64,000 bases of DNA. It comes from Streptomyces sp. NBC_00377. Lineage in GTDB: Bacteria > Actinomycetota > Actinomycetes > Streptomycetales > Streptomycetaceae. The position numbers and the translations under genes are program-made. The first letter of the stretch is position 1. The number at the start of each line of letters is the position of its first letter. The stretch lies in NCBI RefSeq assembly GCF_036075115.1, contig NZ_CP107958.1, positions 8,122,001-8,186,000 on the forward strand, given 5' to 3'. The notes beneath the pieces were generated by a model that was given only the letters and a program-made list of their open reading frames with translations, was not told where the DNA came from and did not search any database. Positions 1 to 8,033 of this stretch are shown here, piece after piece.

Positions 1-2
1 CG

Positions 3-1037
3 AACAACGGCCGCTTCACCCGCACCCGTCGCTCCCGCCAGATGCTGTTCGGGCTGATCAACCGGCCCGAGTTCGACCAGCAGCTCGTCGAGCACGCCCA
101 GAAGGCGGGCGCCGAGCTGCGCACGGGAGTCGCCGTGCAGCGGGTCGAGCAGCACGGCTCGGCGGTGCCGGACCGGCGCACCGTCGCGGTCGTCCTCCAG
201 GGCGGCGAGACGCTGCTGGCCCGCGCGGTGGTCGGTGCGGACGGCAGCGCGAGCCGCATAGGAGCTCATGTCGGCGTGAAGCTCGACCAGGTGGATCTCG
301 GTCTGGAGGCGGAGATCCCGGTGCCGGAGACGGTCGCAGAGGACTGGAAGGGCCGCGTCCTCATCGACTGGGGCCCCATGCCCGGCAGCTACGGCTGGGT
401 GTTCCCCAAGGGGGACACGCTGACGGTCGGCGTGATCTCGGCCCGCGGCGAGGGCGCCGCCACCAAGCGCTACCTGGAGGACTTCATCGGGCGGCTCGGC
501 CTCGCCGGGTTCGAGCCGAGCATCTCCTCCGGTCATCTGACCCGCTGCCGGGCGGACGACTCCCCGCTGTCGCGCGGCCGGGTCCTGGTCTGCGGCGACG
601 CGGCGGGGCTGCTGGAGCCCTGGACCCGCGAGGGCATCTCCTTCGCGCTGCGGTCGGGGCGGCTCGCGGGCGAGTGGGCGGTCCGTATCGGTGAGGCGCA
701 CGACGCGGTGGACGCCCGCCGGCAGGCCCTCAACTACGCCTTCGCGATCAAAGCCGGCCTCGGGGTGGAGATGAGCGTCGGCAAGCGGCTGCTCGCCCTG
801 TTCGAGCGCCGTCCCGGGCTGTTCCACGCCGGCCTCACCGGTCTGCGCCCGGTCTGGCGGGCGTTCACCGACATCACCCGCGGCCGGACGACGCTCGGCG
901 AACTCGTTCGCTCCCACCCGATGGCCCAGCGCGCGCTGACCGCGCTGGACCGGCGGCAGGAGGAGGCGGACCAGGCGGAGCAGGCGGAGCGGGAGTCCGC
1001 GCCGGTGGCGCAGGAAGGCGGCAAGAGCGGTACCTGA
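3..1037 (+). CDS. Geranylgeranyl reductase-family FAD oxidoreductase, 5' truncated
   Basis: The reading frame is open to the left window edge, so the N-terminal Rossmann dinucleotide-binding motif is outside the window. The visible 344 residues carry DGSASRIG and the second FAD-binding motif GDAAGLLEPWTREGIS (about residues 198-213 of the visible part). This pattern is characteristic of the geranylgeranyl reductase/digeranylgeranylglycerophospholipid reductase group of flavoproteins, which saturate isoprenoid double bonds, for example in quinone or lipid tails. The C-terminal 30 residues are a charged Glu/Gln/Ala-rich tail, probably disordered. It is convergent with the F420-type reductase that follows. 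The substrate cannot be told from the sequence. The flavoprotein family is secure; the exact reaction is inference. Confidence 0.85.
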   Translation, partial: NNGRFTRTRRSRQMLFGLINRPEFDQQLVEHAQKAGAELRTGVAVQRVEQHGSAVPDRRTVAVVLQGGETLLARAVVGADGSASRIGAHVGVKLDQVDLGLEAEIPVPETVAEDWKGRVLIDWGPMPGSYGWVFPKGDTLTVGVISARGEGAATKRYLEDFIGRLGLAGFEPSISSGHLTRCRADDSPLSRGRVLVCGDAAGLLEPWTREGISFALRSGRLAGEWAVRIGEAHDAVDARRQALNYAFAIKAGLGVEMSVGKRLLALFERRPGLFHAGLTGLRPVWRAFTDITRGRTTLGELVRSHPMAQRALTALDRRQEEADQAEQAERESAPVAQEGGKSGT

Positions 1038-1063
1038 CCGGCGGGACCCGCGGATGCCGCCGG
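1038..1063. terminator. Hairpin between convergent genes
   Basis: CCGGCGG (1038-1044) pairs with CCGCCGG (1057-1063) around a 12-nt loop directly after the stop codon of the upstream flavoprotein. It sits between two convergent genes and lacks a T-run, as is common in Streptomyces. It is a plausible bidirectional terminator. Confidence 0.45.
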
Positions 1064-1070
1064 GGGCGGA

Positions 1071-1526
1071 TCACCGTCGGTTCATGACGGTGATCCGGAA
1101 CACCGGGTGGTCAGGGGCGATACGGCGCATCTCGGCATCGGGAGAGTCGGGGCCCACCCCGTTGAAGAAGACACCGACCTCGGCCTTCCAGCGCTTGAGG
1201 TAGGCGCGCAGCAACGGCGTCTTGTCGTCGTCGGCGACCTCGGTCGCCGTGAACTCCTCCACGTTCTTGCCGAGGCGAAGCTCACCACCGCCCGCCGCCC
1301 GCATGTTGTGCGTCCACTGGACGTGACCGCGCGGCGCGATCAGGTACTGCTGCCCGTCCACGGTGAGCAGGTTCACCGGGGTGGTCCGCCACTCACCGCT
1401 CTTGCGGCCGCGGACCGCCAGGACCCGCGACCCCCATACGCTCAGACCCCGGCGGGTCAGCCACGCCACGGCACGGTTGAAAACGTTGACGGTGAACCAG
1501 CCGGGCTTCTGCACGTGGGTGGACAT
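1071..1526 (-). CDS. F420-type nitroreductase family (DDN-like) oxidoreductase
   Basis: This is a 151-residue protein of the deazaflavin(F420)-dependent nitroreductase family (split beta-barrel, Mycobacterium Ddn-like). Visible hallmarks are the stretch GRKSGEWRTTPVN (about residues 40-52), typical of the F420 phosphate-binding loop, followed by YLIAPRGHVQWTHNMRA. These enzymes transfer hydride from F420H2 to quinones, nitro compounds or similar acceptors. The ATG at 1526 is chosen because a consensus AGGAGG lies just upstream, although the frame stays open far beyond it. It is divergent from a TetR gene with a multi-site operator region between them, so it is probably that regulator's target. 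The physiological substrate is unknown. Confidence 0.88.
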   Translation of the reverse strand: MSTHVQKPGWFTVNVFNRAVAWLTRRGLSVWGSRVLAVRGRKSGEWRTTPVNLLTVDGQQYLIAPRGHVQWTHNMRAAGGGELRLGKNVEEFTATEVADDDKTPLLRAYLKRWKAEVGVFFNGVGPDSPDAEMRRIAPDHPVFRITVMNRR

Positions 1527-1554
1527 GACTGCTGCCTCCTGAAGCGGAAAGTGT

Positions 1555-1656
1555 GAGCACTGCTCTCGCTCGCCTTGAGTCTGCCCGAGCCTGCCGCTCC
1601 AAAGCAAGAGCGGCGCTCTCTTATTTGTCCACTGCTCTCCAATGTGGGCGGTGCTC
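1555..1656. promoter_or_regulatory. Candidate multi-site TetR operator
   Basis: Two perfect 11-bp inverted repeats with the pattern GAGCR-N-YGCTC occur at 1555-1565 (GAGCACTGCTC) and 1608-1618 (GAGCGGCGCTC). Two further half sites ending in TGCTC follow, centred near 1632 and 1651. The last three sites are spaced 19 bp apart. They lie between the divergent F420-type reductase and TetR genes, where an autoregulated repressor would bind. Binding is inferred from symmetry and position. Confidence 0.5.
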
Positions 1657-1679
1657 TGCTTTCGTGGGATGCTGTCCGT

Positions 1680-2384
1680 ATGAGCAGCGTCCGAGGGGCC
1701 CGAGCCCGCGCCAGGATCGAAGTCACTGCCGCCATCAAGGAGGAGGCCCGCAGACAGCTCGCGTCCGAGGGTCCGACCAAGCTCTCGTTGCGTGCCGTGG
1801 CCCGGGAACTCGGCATGGTCTCCTCCGCGCTGTACCGCTACTTCCCGAGCCGTGACGATCTGCTCACCGCACTCATCATCGACGCCTACGACTCCCTCGG
1901 CGAGGCCGCGGAAGAGGCGCACGCGGCCGTCGCCGACGGCGCTCCCGTCGAGCGCTGGGTGGCGGTCGGCGAGGCGGTGCGCGGCTGGGCGCTGGCGCAC
2001 CCGCAGGAGTACGCGCTGATCTACGGCACACCCGTGCCCGGCTACAGCGCCCCCCAGACGACCGTGCCGGCCGCGGCCCGCGTCGGCCTGCTCCTCATCG
2101 GCATCGTGCGGGACGCGCATGAGGGACACAGGCTGGACGTGCCGCTTCTGACGGACGAGCTGGTCCCCGAGGCGGTCCGGATGGCTGCCGGCCTCGCCCC
2201 CGACCTCCCGCCGGGGGTCGTCGCGGCACTCGTGGCGGCGTGGGCCCAGCTGTACGGACTCGTCGGGTTCGAGCTGTTCGGGCAGTTCAACGGCGGTGTC
2301 GTCGACGAACGGGCACCGTTCTTCCGGTACGCGGTCGCGCGCCTCGCCCACGCCGTGGGGCTCCGTCAGGACACATCCGGCTGA
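1680..2384 (+). CDS. TetR/AcrR family transcriptional regulator
   Basis: A 234-residue TetR-type regulator. The N-terminal helix-turn-helix is clear: LSLRAVARELGMVSSALYRYF followed by PSRDDLLTALI (about residues 38-68), with the conserved Tyr/Phe recognition-helix end. The C-terminal 150 residues form the variable ligand-binding and dimerisation domain, with the helical segment EYALIYGTPVPGY seen in one common TetR C-terminal subgroup. The ATG at 1680 is chosen because the upstream 120 bp hold the operator-like repeats, although the frame extends further 5'. It probably represses itself and the divergent reductase; the ligand is unknown. Confidence 0.9.
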   Translation: MSSVRGARARARIEVTAAIKEEARRQLASEGPTKLSLRAVARELGMVSSALYRYFPSRDDLLTALIIDAYDSLGEAAEEAHAAVADGAPVERWVAVGEAVRGWALAHPQEYALIYGTPVPGYSAPQTTVPAAARVGLLLIGIVRDAHEGHRLDVPLLTDELVPEAVRMAAGLAPDLPPGVVAALVAAWAQLYGLVGFELFGQFNGGVVDERAPFFRYAVARLAHAVGLRQDTSG

Positions 2385-2782
2385 GCCGACCGGCTTCGGA
2401 CCGCTCACCACTGCCGTGGGCCCCGGATCGGTCGGCCCCTGGTCGGTCGGTCCTGCGCCGGCGACCCTGCGCCGTTCGGCTCCGCGCCGGTAGGTCCCGC
2501 ACCGCCCGGCCCCGCACCGGTCGCCGCCGCCCGGCAGGGACCGTCGGGGTCGGCCGCCGGACAGGTCCTGGTGGGCGGCGCCGGGCAGGCCCCTGCCGTC
2601 GGCCCCGGCGGGTGCAGGTACGGGTCGGCCCGCCCGCCGAGGCGGAGGGAGGTGTCCGAGGAGTTCACGGCTCGCGGCGGTATCCGACGGCTCCGGTGGC
2701 CGCGCGTACTTCCCGGGGAGTACGGCTGATCACCTCGTCCGGCGGACGTCCGGCGCGGCCGGCTGCGTCTAGCGTGGCGGAC
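2385..2782. other. 398-base intergenic region without a gene
   Basis: The region is very GC-rich with many short GGTCGG/GCCGGT repeats. It holds one small perfect stem, GGCAGG/CCTGCC at 2584-2597. No frame here has convincing start, ribosome site and family resemblance together. It must contain the promoter for the kinase gene that begins at 2783, but no confident -35/-10 pair was found. Confidence 0.4.
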
Positions 2783-4036
2783 ATGGACGAACAGCGGACG
2801 CACGGGCGCGGCGGCCCGGGGCGGTGGTGGCGGAACGGGCCGCCGTCCTGGCCGCGCCGCCGGGAGCTCCGGGAGGGCGGGAGCGGCATGCAGGCCCGTG
2901 ACGCGCGCTTGCCCTGGCCTTCCACCCTTCTGGTCACCGCCTTCGTCCTCGCCGGCTCGAACTTCGCCGCCCATGTGCAGGAGGGTGAGCGTGCCCGGCT
3001 CGACGTCCTCGCGCGCGTGCTGCTGGTGGTCGCCTCGGGGCTGCTGCTGTGGCGGCAGCGCCACCCGGTGGCCGTCGTGTTCGGCACGGCGTCCGCCGCG
3101 GCTCTCTACCTGGGCGCCGGCTACCCGTACGGACCGGTCTTCCTGACCGTGGCCGTGGCCTGTTTCACCGCCGTCGTCGCCGGGCACCGGCGGGCCGCCT
3201 GGACGGCCCTGGGCCTGCTGTGGGCCGTCCATCTGCTGGTCGCGCACTGGCTGTACCGATGGCTCCCGCCCACTGGCGACGAGCCCGCCTCCTACGCGCA
3301 GGAGATCGTCGTCGCGGGATGGGCCGCCGCGATCGTGGCGGCCGCCGAGCTGGCCCGGGTCCGGCGTGAACAGTGGGCCCGTGAGCGGGCGGAGCGTGCC
3401 CAGGTCGCCCGGCGGCGTGCCGACGAGGAGCGTCTGCGGATCGCCCGCGAACTGCACGACGTCCTCGCGCACAGCCTCTCGGTGATCAATGTGCAGTCGG
3501 GCGTGGGCCTCGCGCTCCTCGACTCCGACCCGGAACAGGCGCGCACGGCGCTCACCACCATCAAGTCGGCCAGCAAGGAAGCGCTGGGCGAGGTACGCCA
3601 GGTCCTCGAAAGCCTCCGCACCCCGGGGGACGCGCCGCGCACCCCCGCACCCGGCCTCGACCGGCTGCCCGAGCTGGTGGAACAGGCGGCGCACGCGGGC
3701 CTGACGGTCGAGGTGACGGGTCGTACGCCCCGGTTGTCGCCCCATACGGATCTCGCCGCCTTCCGTATCGTCCAGGAGGCCCTCACCAACGTCGTACGTC
3801 ACTCGGGTTCGCGCCACGCGCGTGTGCGGCTCGATCAGGGCGGCGGCACGCTACGGCTGCGGATCGACGACGAGGGACCGGCGACCGGTGCCGACGCGGG
3901 CGGCAGCGGCAACGGCCTCGCCGGGATGCGGGAGCGGGCCGCGGCGCTGGGTGGCACGATCGAGGCGGGTCCGCGCCCCGACGGCGGCTTCCGGGTGCTC
4001 GCCGTCCTGCCCGCGAGGGCCGGGGAGGACCGGTGA
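2783..4036 (+). CDS. Sensor histidine kinase (HisKA_3/NarL-type)
   Basis: A 417-residue membrane sensor kinase. Residues about 45-195 hold several hydrophobic helices with short loops, so sensing is probably within the membrane. A charged coiled segment (RREQWARERAERAQVARRRA) leads into the phosphoacceptor motif RIARELHDVLAHSLSVI, with His near residue 226. The ATPase domain shows the N box QEALTNVVRHS (about 330-340), the DDEGP box and the GNGLAGMRERAAALGG box. It autophosphorylates and passes phosphate to the response regulator whose GTG start overlaps its stop codon by 4 nt. The ATG at 2783 is the first strong start; the frame is open further upstream but without family resemblance. The signal is unknown. 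Confidence 0.92.
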   Translation: MDEQRTHGRGGPGRWWRNGPPSWPRRRELREGGSGMQARDARLPWPSTLLVTAFVLAGSNFAAHVQEGERARLDVLARVLLVVASGLLLWRQRHPVAVVFGTASAAALYLGAGYPYGPVFLTVAVACFTAVVAGHRRAAWTALGLLWAVHLLVAHWLYRWLPPTGDEPASYAQEIVVAGWAAAIVAAAELARVRREQWARERAERAQVARRRADEERLRIARELHDVLAHSLSVINVQSGVGLALLDSDPEQARTALTTIKSASKEALGEVRQVLESLRTPGDAPRTPAPGLDRLPELVEQAAHAGLTVEVTGRTPRLSPHTDLAAFRIVQEALTNVVRHSGSRHARVRLDQGGGTLRLRIDDEGPATGADAGGSGNGLAGMRERAAALGGTIEAGPRPDGGFRVLAVLPARAGEDR

Positions 4037-4734
4037 ACGAGGGAGTGAGGGTGAACGGGGGAGGACCGGTGATCCGTGTGCTGCTCGCCGACGACCAGTC
4101 GTTGGTGCGGGCGGGATTCCGGGCGCTGCTGGACGCGCAGCCGGACATCGAGGTGGCGGCCGAGTCCGCCGACGGCGAGGACGCGGTGCTCGCGGTGCGC
4201 GAACTGCGGCCCGACGTCGTCCTGATGGACATCCGCATGCCACTCCTCGACGGCCTGGCCGCCACCCGCCGGATCACCGGCGACGGGGCGCTCGCCCGGG
4301 TCAAGGTCATCATGCTCACGACCTTCGAACTGGACGAGTACGTCTTCGAAGCGATCCGCTCGGGTGCCTCCGGCTTCCTGGTCAAGGACACCGAACCGGA
4401 GGAACTCCTGCGTGCGGTACGGGCGGTGGTGGCGGGTGACGCGCTTCTGTCGCCGGGGGTCACCCGCCGGCTCATCGCGGAGTTCGCCGCCCGCTCCAAG
4501 GAGCCCGCGGCGGCCGACGCGCTGACCCGGCTCACCGAGCGCGAGCGCGAGGTGATGGCGTTGGTCGGGATCGGCCTCTCCAACGAGGAGATCGCCCGCA
4601 GGCTGGTGGTCAGCCCGCTCACCGCCAAGACCCATGTGAGCCGCACGATGGTCAAGCTGGGCGCCCGGGACCGAGCCCAACTGGTCGTCCTGGCCTACGA
4701 GTCGGGGCTGGTCCGGCCGGGCTGGCTGGGCTGA
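4033..4734 (+). CDS. NarL/LuxR-type response regulator
   Basis: A 233-residue response regulator. The receiver domain begins VIRVLLADDQSLVRAG with the acidic pocket DD, the phosphoacceptor in VLMDIRMP and the conserved Lys in FLVKD. A LuxR-type HTH follows (LTEREREVMALVGIGLSNEEIA, then TAKTHVSRTMVKLG). It is the cognate output of the kinase immediately upstream. Three in-frame GTG starts exist. The one at 4033 overlaps the kinase stop (GTGA) and implies coupling. The ones at 4051 and 4069 follow purine-rich sites, and 4069 fits the usual start of the receiver fold. The 3' end overlaps the convergent small membrane gene by 40 bp. Confidence 0.92.
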   Translation: MNEGVRVNGGGPVIRVLLADDQSLVRAGFRALLDAQPDIEVAAESADGEDAVLAVRELRPDVVLMDIRMPLLDGLAATRRITGDGALARVKVIMLTTFELDEYVFEAIRSGASGFLVKDTEPEELLRAVRAVVAGDALLSPGVTRRLIAEFAARSKEPAAADALTRLTEREREVMALVGIGLSNEEIARRLVVSPLTAKTHVSRTMVKLGARDRAQLVVLAYESGLVRPGWLG

Positions 4735-4979
4735 GCGCCGGTCCGCAGGCGGACGAGTACGGAGATCACCCGGGCCGCGAAGACCACCGGAGCGAGCGCC
4801 GTGCCCGCCCGCAGCAGCGACTTCTCCGCAAGGCCGGGCAGGTGGAACAGCAGCGCCGGACCGGCGACCGCCCCGTACACCACCGCGGCCGCGAACGCCG
4901 CACTGAACAGCGCGTATCCGATCTCGACGGTGATGATGTCCCGCTCGGTCTGTGTGCGCCGGCCCCCGTACCCGCTCAT
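4695..4979 (-). CDS. Small membrane protein, DUF6332-like
   Basis: A 94-residue protein with two hydrophobic segments (about residues 20-50 and 58-80) and a soluble Ser/Pro tail. The start MSGYGGRRTQTERDIITVEIGYALFS resembles the Streptomyces DUF6332 small membrane family, recalled from memory and not checked. Its 3' end overlaps the response regulator gene on the other strand. No function is known. Confidence 0.7.
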   Translation of the reverse strand: MSGYGGRRTQTERDIITVEIGYALFSAAFAAAVVYGAVAGPALLFHLPGLAEKSLLRAGTALAPVVFAARVISVLVRLRTGAQPSQPGRTSPDS

Positions 4980-4997
4980 ACGGCGAGTCTCACAGGT

Positions 4998-5033
4998 GTG
5001 CGCCCGGCGGGGCAACCGCCCCGCCGGGCGCAC
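4998..5033. terminator. Perfect 16-bp stem-loop
   Basis: A 16-bp perfect inverted repeat starting GTGCGCCCGG with a 4-nt AACC loop lies just upstream of the DUF6332-like gene. There is no T-run. It could end transcripts arriving from the exporter gene on the minus strand or protect an RNA end. Confidence 0.5.
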
Positions 5034-5074
5034 CTGGAGGCGATCCCCCCAGGGCCTGTCCGTCGGGACAGGTC

Positions 5075-5243
5075 CTAGTGCCGCGACAGGCAACGTTCGC
5101 CCCGTCGCGACGCCCGGCACGCACTCTCGCCGCACCGGCCGAAAGCCCAGGTACGTCCAGTACGAGGACTTCCGGCCGGCACGCCGAGAGCACGCACCGG
5201 ACGCCGCTCCTTGACGGGCAAACGTTGCCCGCCGCGGCACTAG
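5075..5243. mobile_element. 169-bp palindromic MITE-like element with CTAG ends
   Basis: The ends are inverted repeats of about 28 bp matching at 25 positions: the left begins CTAGTGCCGCGACAGG and the right, reverse-complemented, begins CTAGTGCCGCGGCGGG. Both continue into CAACGTT. The interior is itself an imperfect palindrome: the arm near 5126-5150 (CTCTCGCCGCACCGGCCGAA) pairs with the arm near 5175-5200. The whole unit could fold into one long hairpin. CTAG at both ends would fit a 4-bp YTAR target duplication as made by IS5-type transposases. It has no coding capacity. Its right end supplies the TAG stop of the exporter gene. Confidence 0.6.
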
Positions 5244-6730
5244 TCGCGGGCGCCCACGGGCTCCGCGTCCGCCTCCGCCATGGTGGACCTGGCCACGACG
5301 ACCGACTCCCGGGCCTGTCGGGTGCGCAGTCCGGGGAGGGTGATGAGCAGACCCGCGGCGGCGATGAGCGTCACCACCGCGAGCCCGGGCCGGTAGCTGT
5401 CGAGGACGGCCTGAGGGGTGGGGTCGGCCGGGGCGCCCGCGGTCACCACCGCCGTCACCACCGCGAGGAAGATCGCCCCGCCGACCTGCACCGAGGTGTT
5501 GAGCAGCCCCGAGACCATGCCCTGCTCATGGTCGGCCACCCCGTTGGTGGCCTGGATGTTGAGCGAGGGGAAGACCAGTGCGCAGGCCGCCCCGATCAGC
5601 AGCATGGTCGGCAGGATCACCGCCGCGTACACCGGGTCGAGATCGACCCGGAGGAACAGTGCGTATCCGGCGACCATGAAGGCGAAGCCGGCCGCGATCA
5701 GCCTGGGGGTGCCGAAGCGGTCCACGATCGCACCCATCTTGGTCGAGGACACCGCCACCAGCGCACCGGCCGGCAGGAAGGCGAGTGCCGTGTGCAGCGC
5801 CGACCAGTCGAGCAGCGTCTGCATGTACAGGGTGGCCAGGAACTGGAAGCCGACGTACGAGCCGAAGAAGGCCATAGCGCCGAGCTGGGCGCGGATCTGG
5901 CTGCCGGAGCGCAGGACGCCGAGTCGGATCAGCGGGCCGGCCGAGCGGCGTTCTACGAGGACGAAGGCGGTCAGCAGGACGGCGACGGCGAGGAACGACA
6001 GCAGCGTGCGCGCGGACGTCCAGCCGGACTCCGGAGCCTGGACCACGGTGAAGACCAGCAGCAGCATCGACGCGGTGCCGAGGACGGCGCCGGGCACGTC
6101 GTAACCGTTGTGGTCCTTCTCGCGCTCGCTGAGCGGCAGGAGTTTGAGACCGGCCACCAGCGCGATCAGGGCGATCGGGGCGGGCAGCAGCATGGTGAGG
6201 CGCCAACTCGCCTCCGTGAGCAGGCCGGAGAGGACCAGGCCCATGGAGAAGCCGGTGGCGGCGCAGGTGGTGTAGATGGACAGGGCCCGGTTGCGCAGCG
6301 GGCCCTGCGGGAACGTCGTGGTGATGATGGACAGGCCGGCCGGGGCCGTGAAGGCCGCGCTCAGGCCCTTGATGAACCGGCTCGCGATCAGCAGCGGTCC
6401 CGAGTCGACCAGCCCGCCGAGCAGCGAGGCCAGCGCGAAGACGCCGAGGGCGATCAGGAAGACCCGGCGGCGGCCGAGCAGGTCGGCCGCGCGGCCGCCG
6501 AGGAGGAGCAGCCCGCCGTAGCCCAGGATGTAGCCGCTGACGATCCATTGCAGGGTCGAGGTGGTGAGGCCGAGGTCCGAGCCGATGGACGGCAGGGCGA
6601 CGCCGACCATCGACACGTCCAGCGCGTCCAGGAACATCGCGGCGCACAGCACCAGCAGGGTGCCCCACAGCCGGGAGGTCCAGCGGCCCTCGGGGAGGGG
6701 GGACGCGGGGGAGGGGAGCGGAGAGGTCAT
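5240..6730 (-). CDS. MFS drug exporter (DHA2/EmrB-QacA type, 14 TM)
   Basis: A 496-residue major facilitator protein. Motif A appears as GGRAADLLGRRRVFL (about residues 78-92). The N-terminal half has the DHA2-like LDALDVSMVGVALPSIGSDL segment in TM1, with a charged Asp pair typical of proton-driven multidrug efflux. About 14 hydrophobic segments can be counted. The last residues (AEPVGARD) run straight into a TAG that belongs to the palindromic element at 5075-5243, so the natural C-terminus may have been changed by insertion. It is divergent from a MarR regulator with a palindrome between them, the usual layout for a substrate-inducible efflux pump. The ATG at 6730 follows a purine-rich site. 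Confidence 0.9.
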   Translation of the reverse strand: MTSPLPSPASPLPEGRWTSRLWGTLLVLCAAMFLDALDVSMVGVALPSIGSDLGLTTSTLQWIVSGYILGYGGLLLLGGRAADLLGRRRVFLIALGVFALASLLGGLVDSGPLLIASRFIKGLSAAFTAPAGLSIITTTFPQGPLRNRALSIYTTCAATGFSMGLVLSGLLTEASWRLTMLLPAPIALIALVAGLKLLPLSEREKDHNGYDVPGAVLGTASMLLLVFTVVQAPESGWTSARTLLSFLAVAVLLTAFVLVERRSAGPLIRLGVLRSGSQIRAQLGAMAFFGSYVGFQFLATLYMQTLLDWSALHTALAFLPAGALVAVSSTKMGAIVDRFGTPRLIAAGFAFMVAGYALFLRVDLDPVYAAVILPTMLLIGAACALVFPSLNIQATNGVADHEQGMVSGLLNTSVQVGGAIFLAVVTAVVTAGAPADPTPQAVLDSYRPGLAVVTLIAAAGLLITLPGLRTRQARESVVVARSTMAEADAEPVGARD

Positions 6731-6743
6731 GCCGGAGACACTA

Positions 6744-6764
6744 CATGCGCATGCATTGAATGCA
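6744..6764. promoter_or_regulatory. Candidate MarR operator
   Basis: TGCATT-G-AATGCA (6752-6764) is a perfect 13-bp inverted repeat, overlapped on its left by the palindrome CATGCGCATG (6744-6753). It sits 14 bp from the exporter start and 53 bp from the MarR start. Position and symmetry fit a shared operator; the regulator has not been shown to bind it. Confidence 0.55.
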
Positions 6765-6816
6765 AACACATTTAATTCTGATGCAACGAAACGTCTTCTC
6801 TGCTACGGTGCGCCCC

Positions 6817-7224
6817 ATGGCGGCGGCGGAGAGTGGCGGGACGGGGGCCGAGGAGGCACTCGTGGAGCAGTGGCGGGACATGCTGGCGCTGCACGCGCGG
6901 ACCCAGTGCGAACTCGACCGGGCGCTGCACCGGCACGGGTTGTGCGGCAGTGACTTCGAGGTGCTCGACGTCCTCGCGGAGTCGCCCGCGCCCGACGGCT
7001 CGTGCAGTTACCGCGTCCAGGAGATCGCCGAACGCGTCCACCTCAGTCAGAGCGCGCTGTCCCGCCTCGTCGCCCGTCTGGAGAAGGACGGCCTCGTCGA
7101 GCGCGGCATGTGCGCGGAGGACCGCAGAGGCGTCCGGGTCGCGCTCACGGGCAAGGGGCGCGCGCTGCACGGCGACGTACGGCCGGTGCAGCGCGCGGTG
7201 TTGAGCCGGATGCTGACGGACTGA
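6817..7224 (+). CDS. MarR family transcriptional regulator
   Basis: A winged-helix MarR-type repressor of 135 residues from the ATG at 6817; an upstream in-frame ATG at 6781 would add 12 residues. The HTH is YRVQEIAERVHLSQSALSRLV followed by the wing DGLVERGMCAEDRRGVRVALT, with the conserved DRRG of the wing. It ends a little early compared with typical MarR proteins of 140-160 residues, giving a short C-terminal dimerisation helix. It is divergent from the exporter, which it probably represses. It is convergent with the next gene, only 13 bp away. Confidence 0.9.
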   Translation: MAAAESGGTGAEEALVEQWRDMLALHARTQCELDRALHRHGLCGSDFEVLDVLAESPAPDGSCSYRVQEIAERVHLSQSALSRLVARLEKDGLVERGMCAEDRRGVRVALTGKGRALHGDVRPVQRAVLSRMLTD

Positions 7225-7237
7225 CCCACGCGGCTCG

Positions 7238-7984
7238 TCAGCCCACGGCGGACTGTTCCCGCCACAGCGTCGCCAGCGTGTCGTCCCCGGTCACGGCGGG
7301 CAGCGGCGAGCGGTTCCACAGCGCCAGGTACATCAGCGCCGCGGGCCCGGACACCTCGCAGTCGGCCTCGCCCTCGGAGTTGCGCTCCGTCACGGGCGGC
7401 TCGGACGACAGGCGTACGGTCCACACCGCGTCGGCCGTGTCCGTCGCCCGCACCCGCAGGAGCCGGGGCTCCGCGGTGCGCACCCGGCTCTTGGCACGCG
7501 CGTGGAACCCGCGCAGCAGTTCGTCGATGCCGTCCGCCGCGAAGCCGGCACTGAAGTCCCCGGCGATCTCCTCGGGTGCGCGGCCGCGGGCCGACTCCGC
7601 GTCCACACGGTGCACGGCCGTCTCGTGCGCCTGTCGCCTGGCCCAGAACGCCAGCGGTGACGGCGCGGGCAGGAAGTGCCAGCACTGTACGTCGGACGGG
7701 GCGTCGGACAGGGTGCCGACGAGCCGCCGATGCCCCTCGCGGAACCAGTCCAGCAGCGCGTCGCCGACGAGGTCCGGCGCCTCGTCGAAGGGACGGAACG
7801 ACGGGTTGCCCTCGGCCACGAACGAGGTCGCCCAGCGGTGCACCGCCCCCGTGTGCCGCAACAGGTCCATGACCTGCCAGTCCGGGCAGGTCGGCACCTT
7901 CGCGTCGGGGCCCGCTTGGGCCGCCGCGGCGGCCAGCGACCTGCCCTCCCGGTCCAGGACGTGGATGAACTCGGCAGTCTCCAT
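7238..7984 (-). CDS. Maleylpyruvate isomerase-family mycothiol-dependent protein
   Basis: A 248-residue member of the actinobacterial DinB/maleylpyruvate-isomerase N-terminal family (TIGR03083-like). The signature is CPDWQVMDLLRHTGAVHRW (about residues 32-50) together with the later FWARRQAHETAVHRVDAE. These give the three His/Glu metal ligands of the four-helix bundle. Family members use mycothiol as thiol cofactor in isomerisation or S-transfer; many have no known substrate. The C-terminal part (VWTVRLSSEPPV) resembles the sterol-carrier-like MDMPI C domain. A second paralogue lies at 55242. The ATG at 7984 begins at the conserved helix. Confidence 0.88.
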   Translation of the reverse strand: METAEFIHVLDREGRSLAAAAAQAGPDAKVPTCPDWQVMDLLRHTGAVHRWATSFVAEGNPSFRPFDEAPDLVGDALLDWFREGHRRLVGTLSDAPSDVQCWHFLPAPSPLAFWARRQAHETAVHRVDAESARGRAPEEIAGDFSAGFAADGIDELLRGFHARAKSRVRTAEPRLLRVRATDTADAVWTVRLSSEPPVTERNSEGEADCEVSGPAALMYLALWNRSPLPAVTGDDTLATLWREQSAVG

Positions 7985-8033
7985 GGGGGGAGTGTGCCCG
8001 ATGGAGTGCGGTCGAGGGCAGGGACGACGGTGT

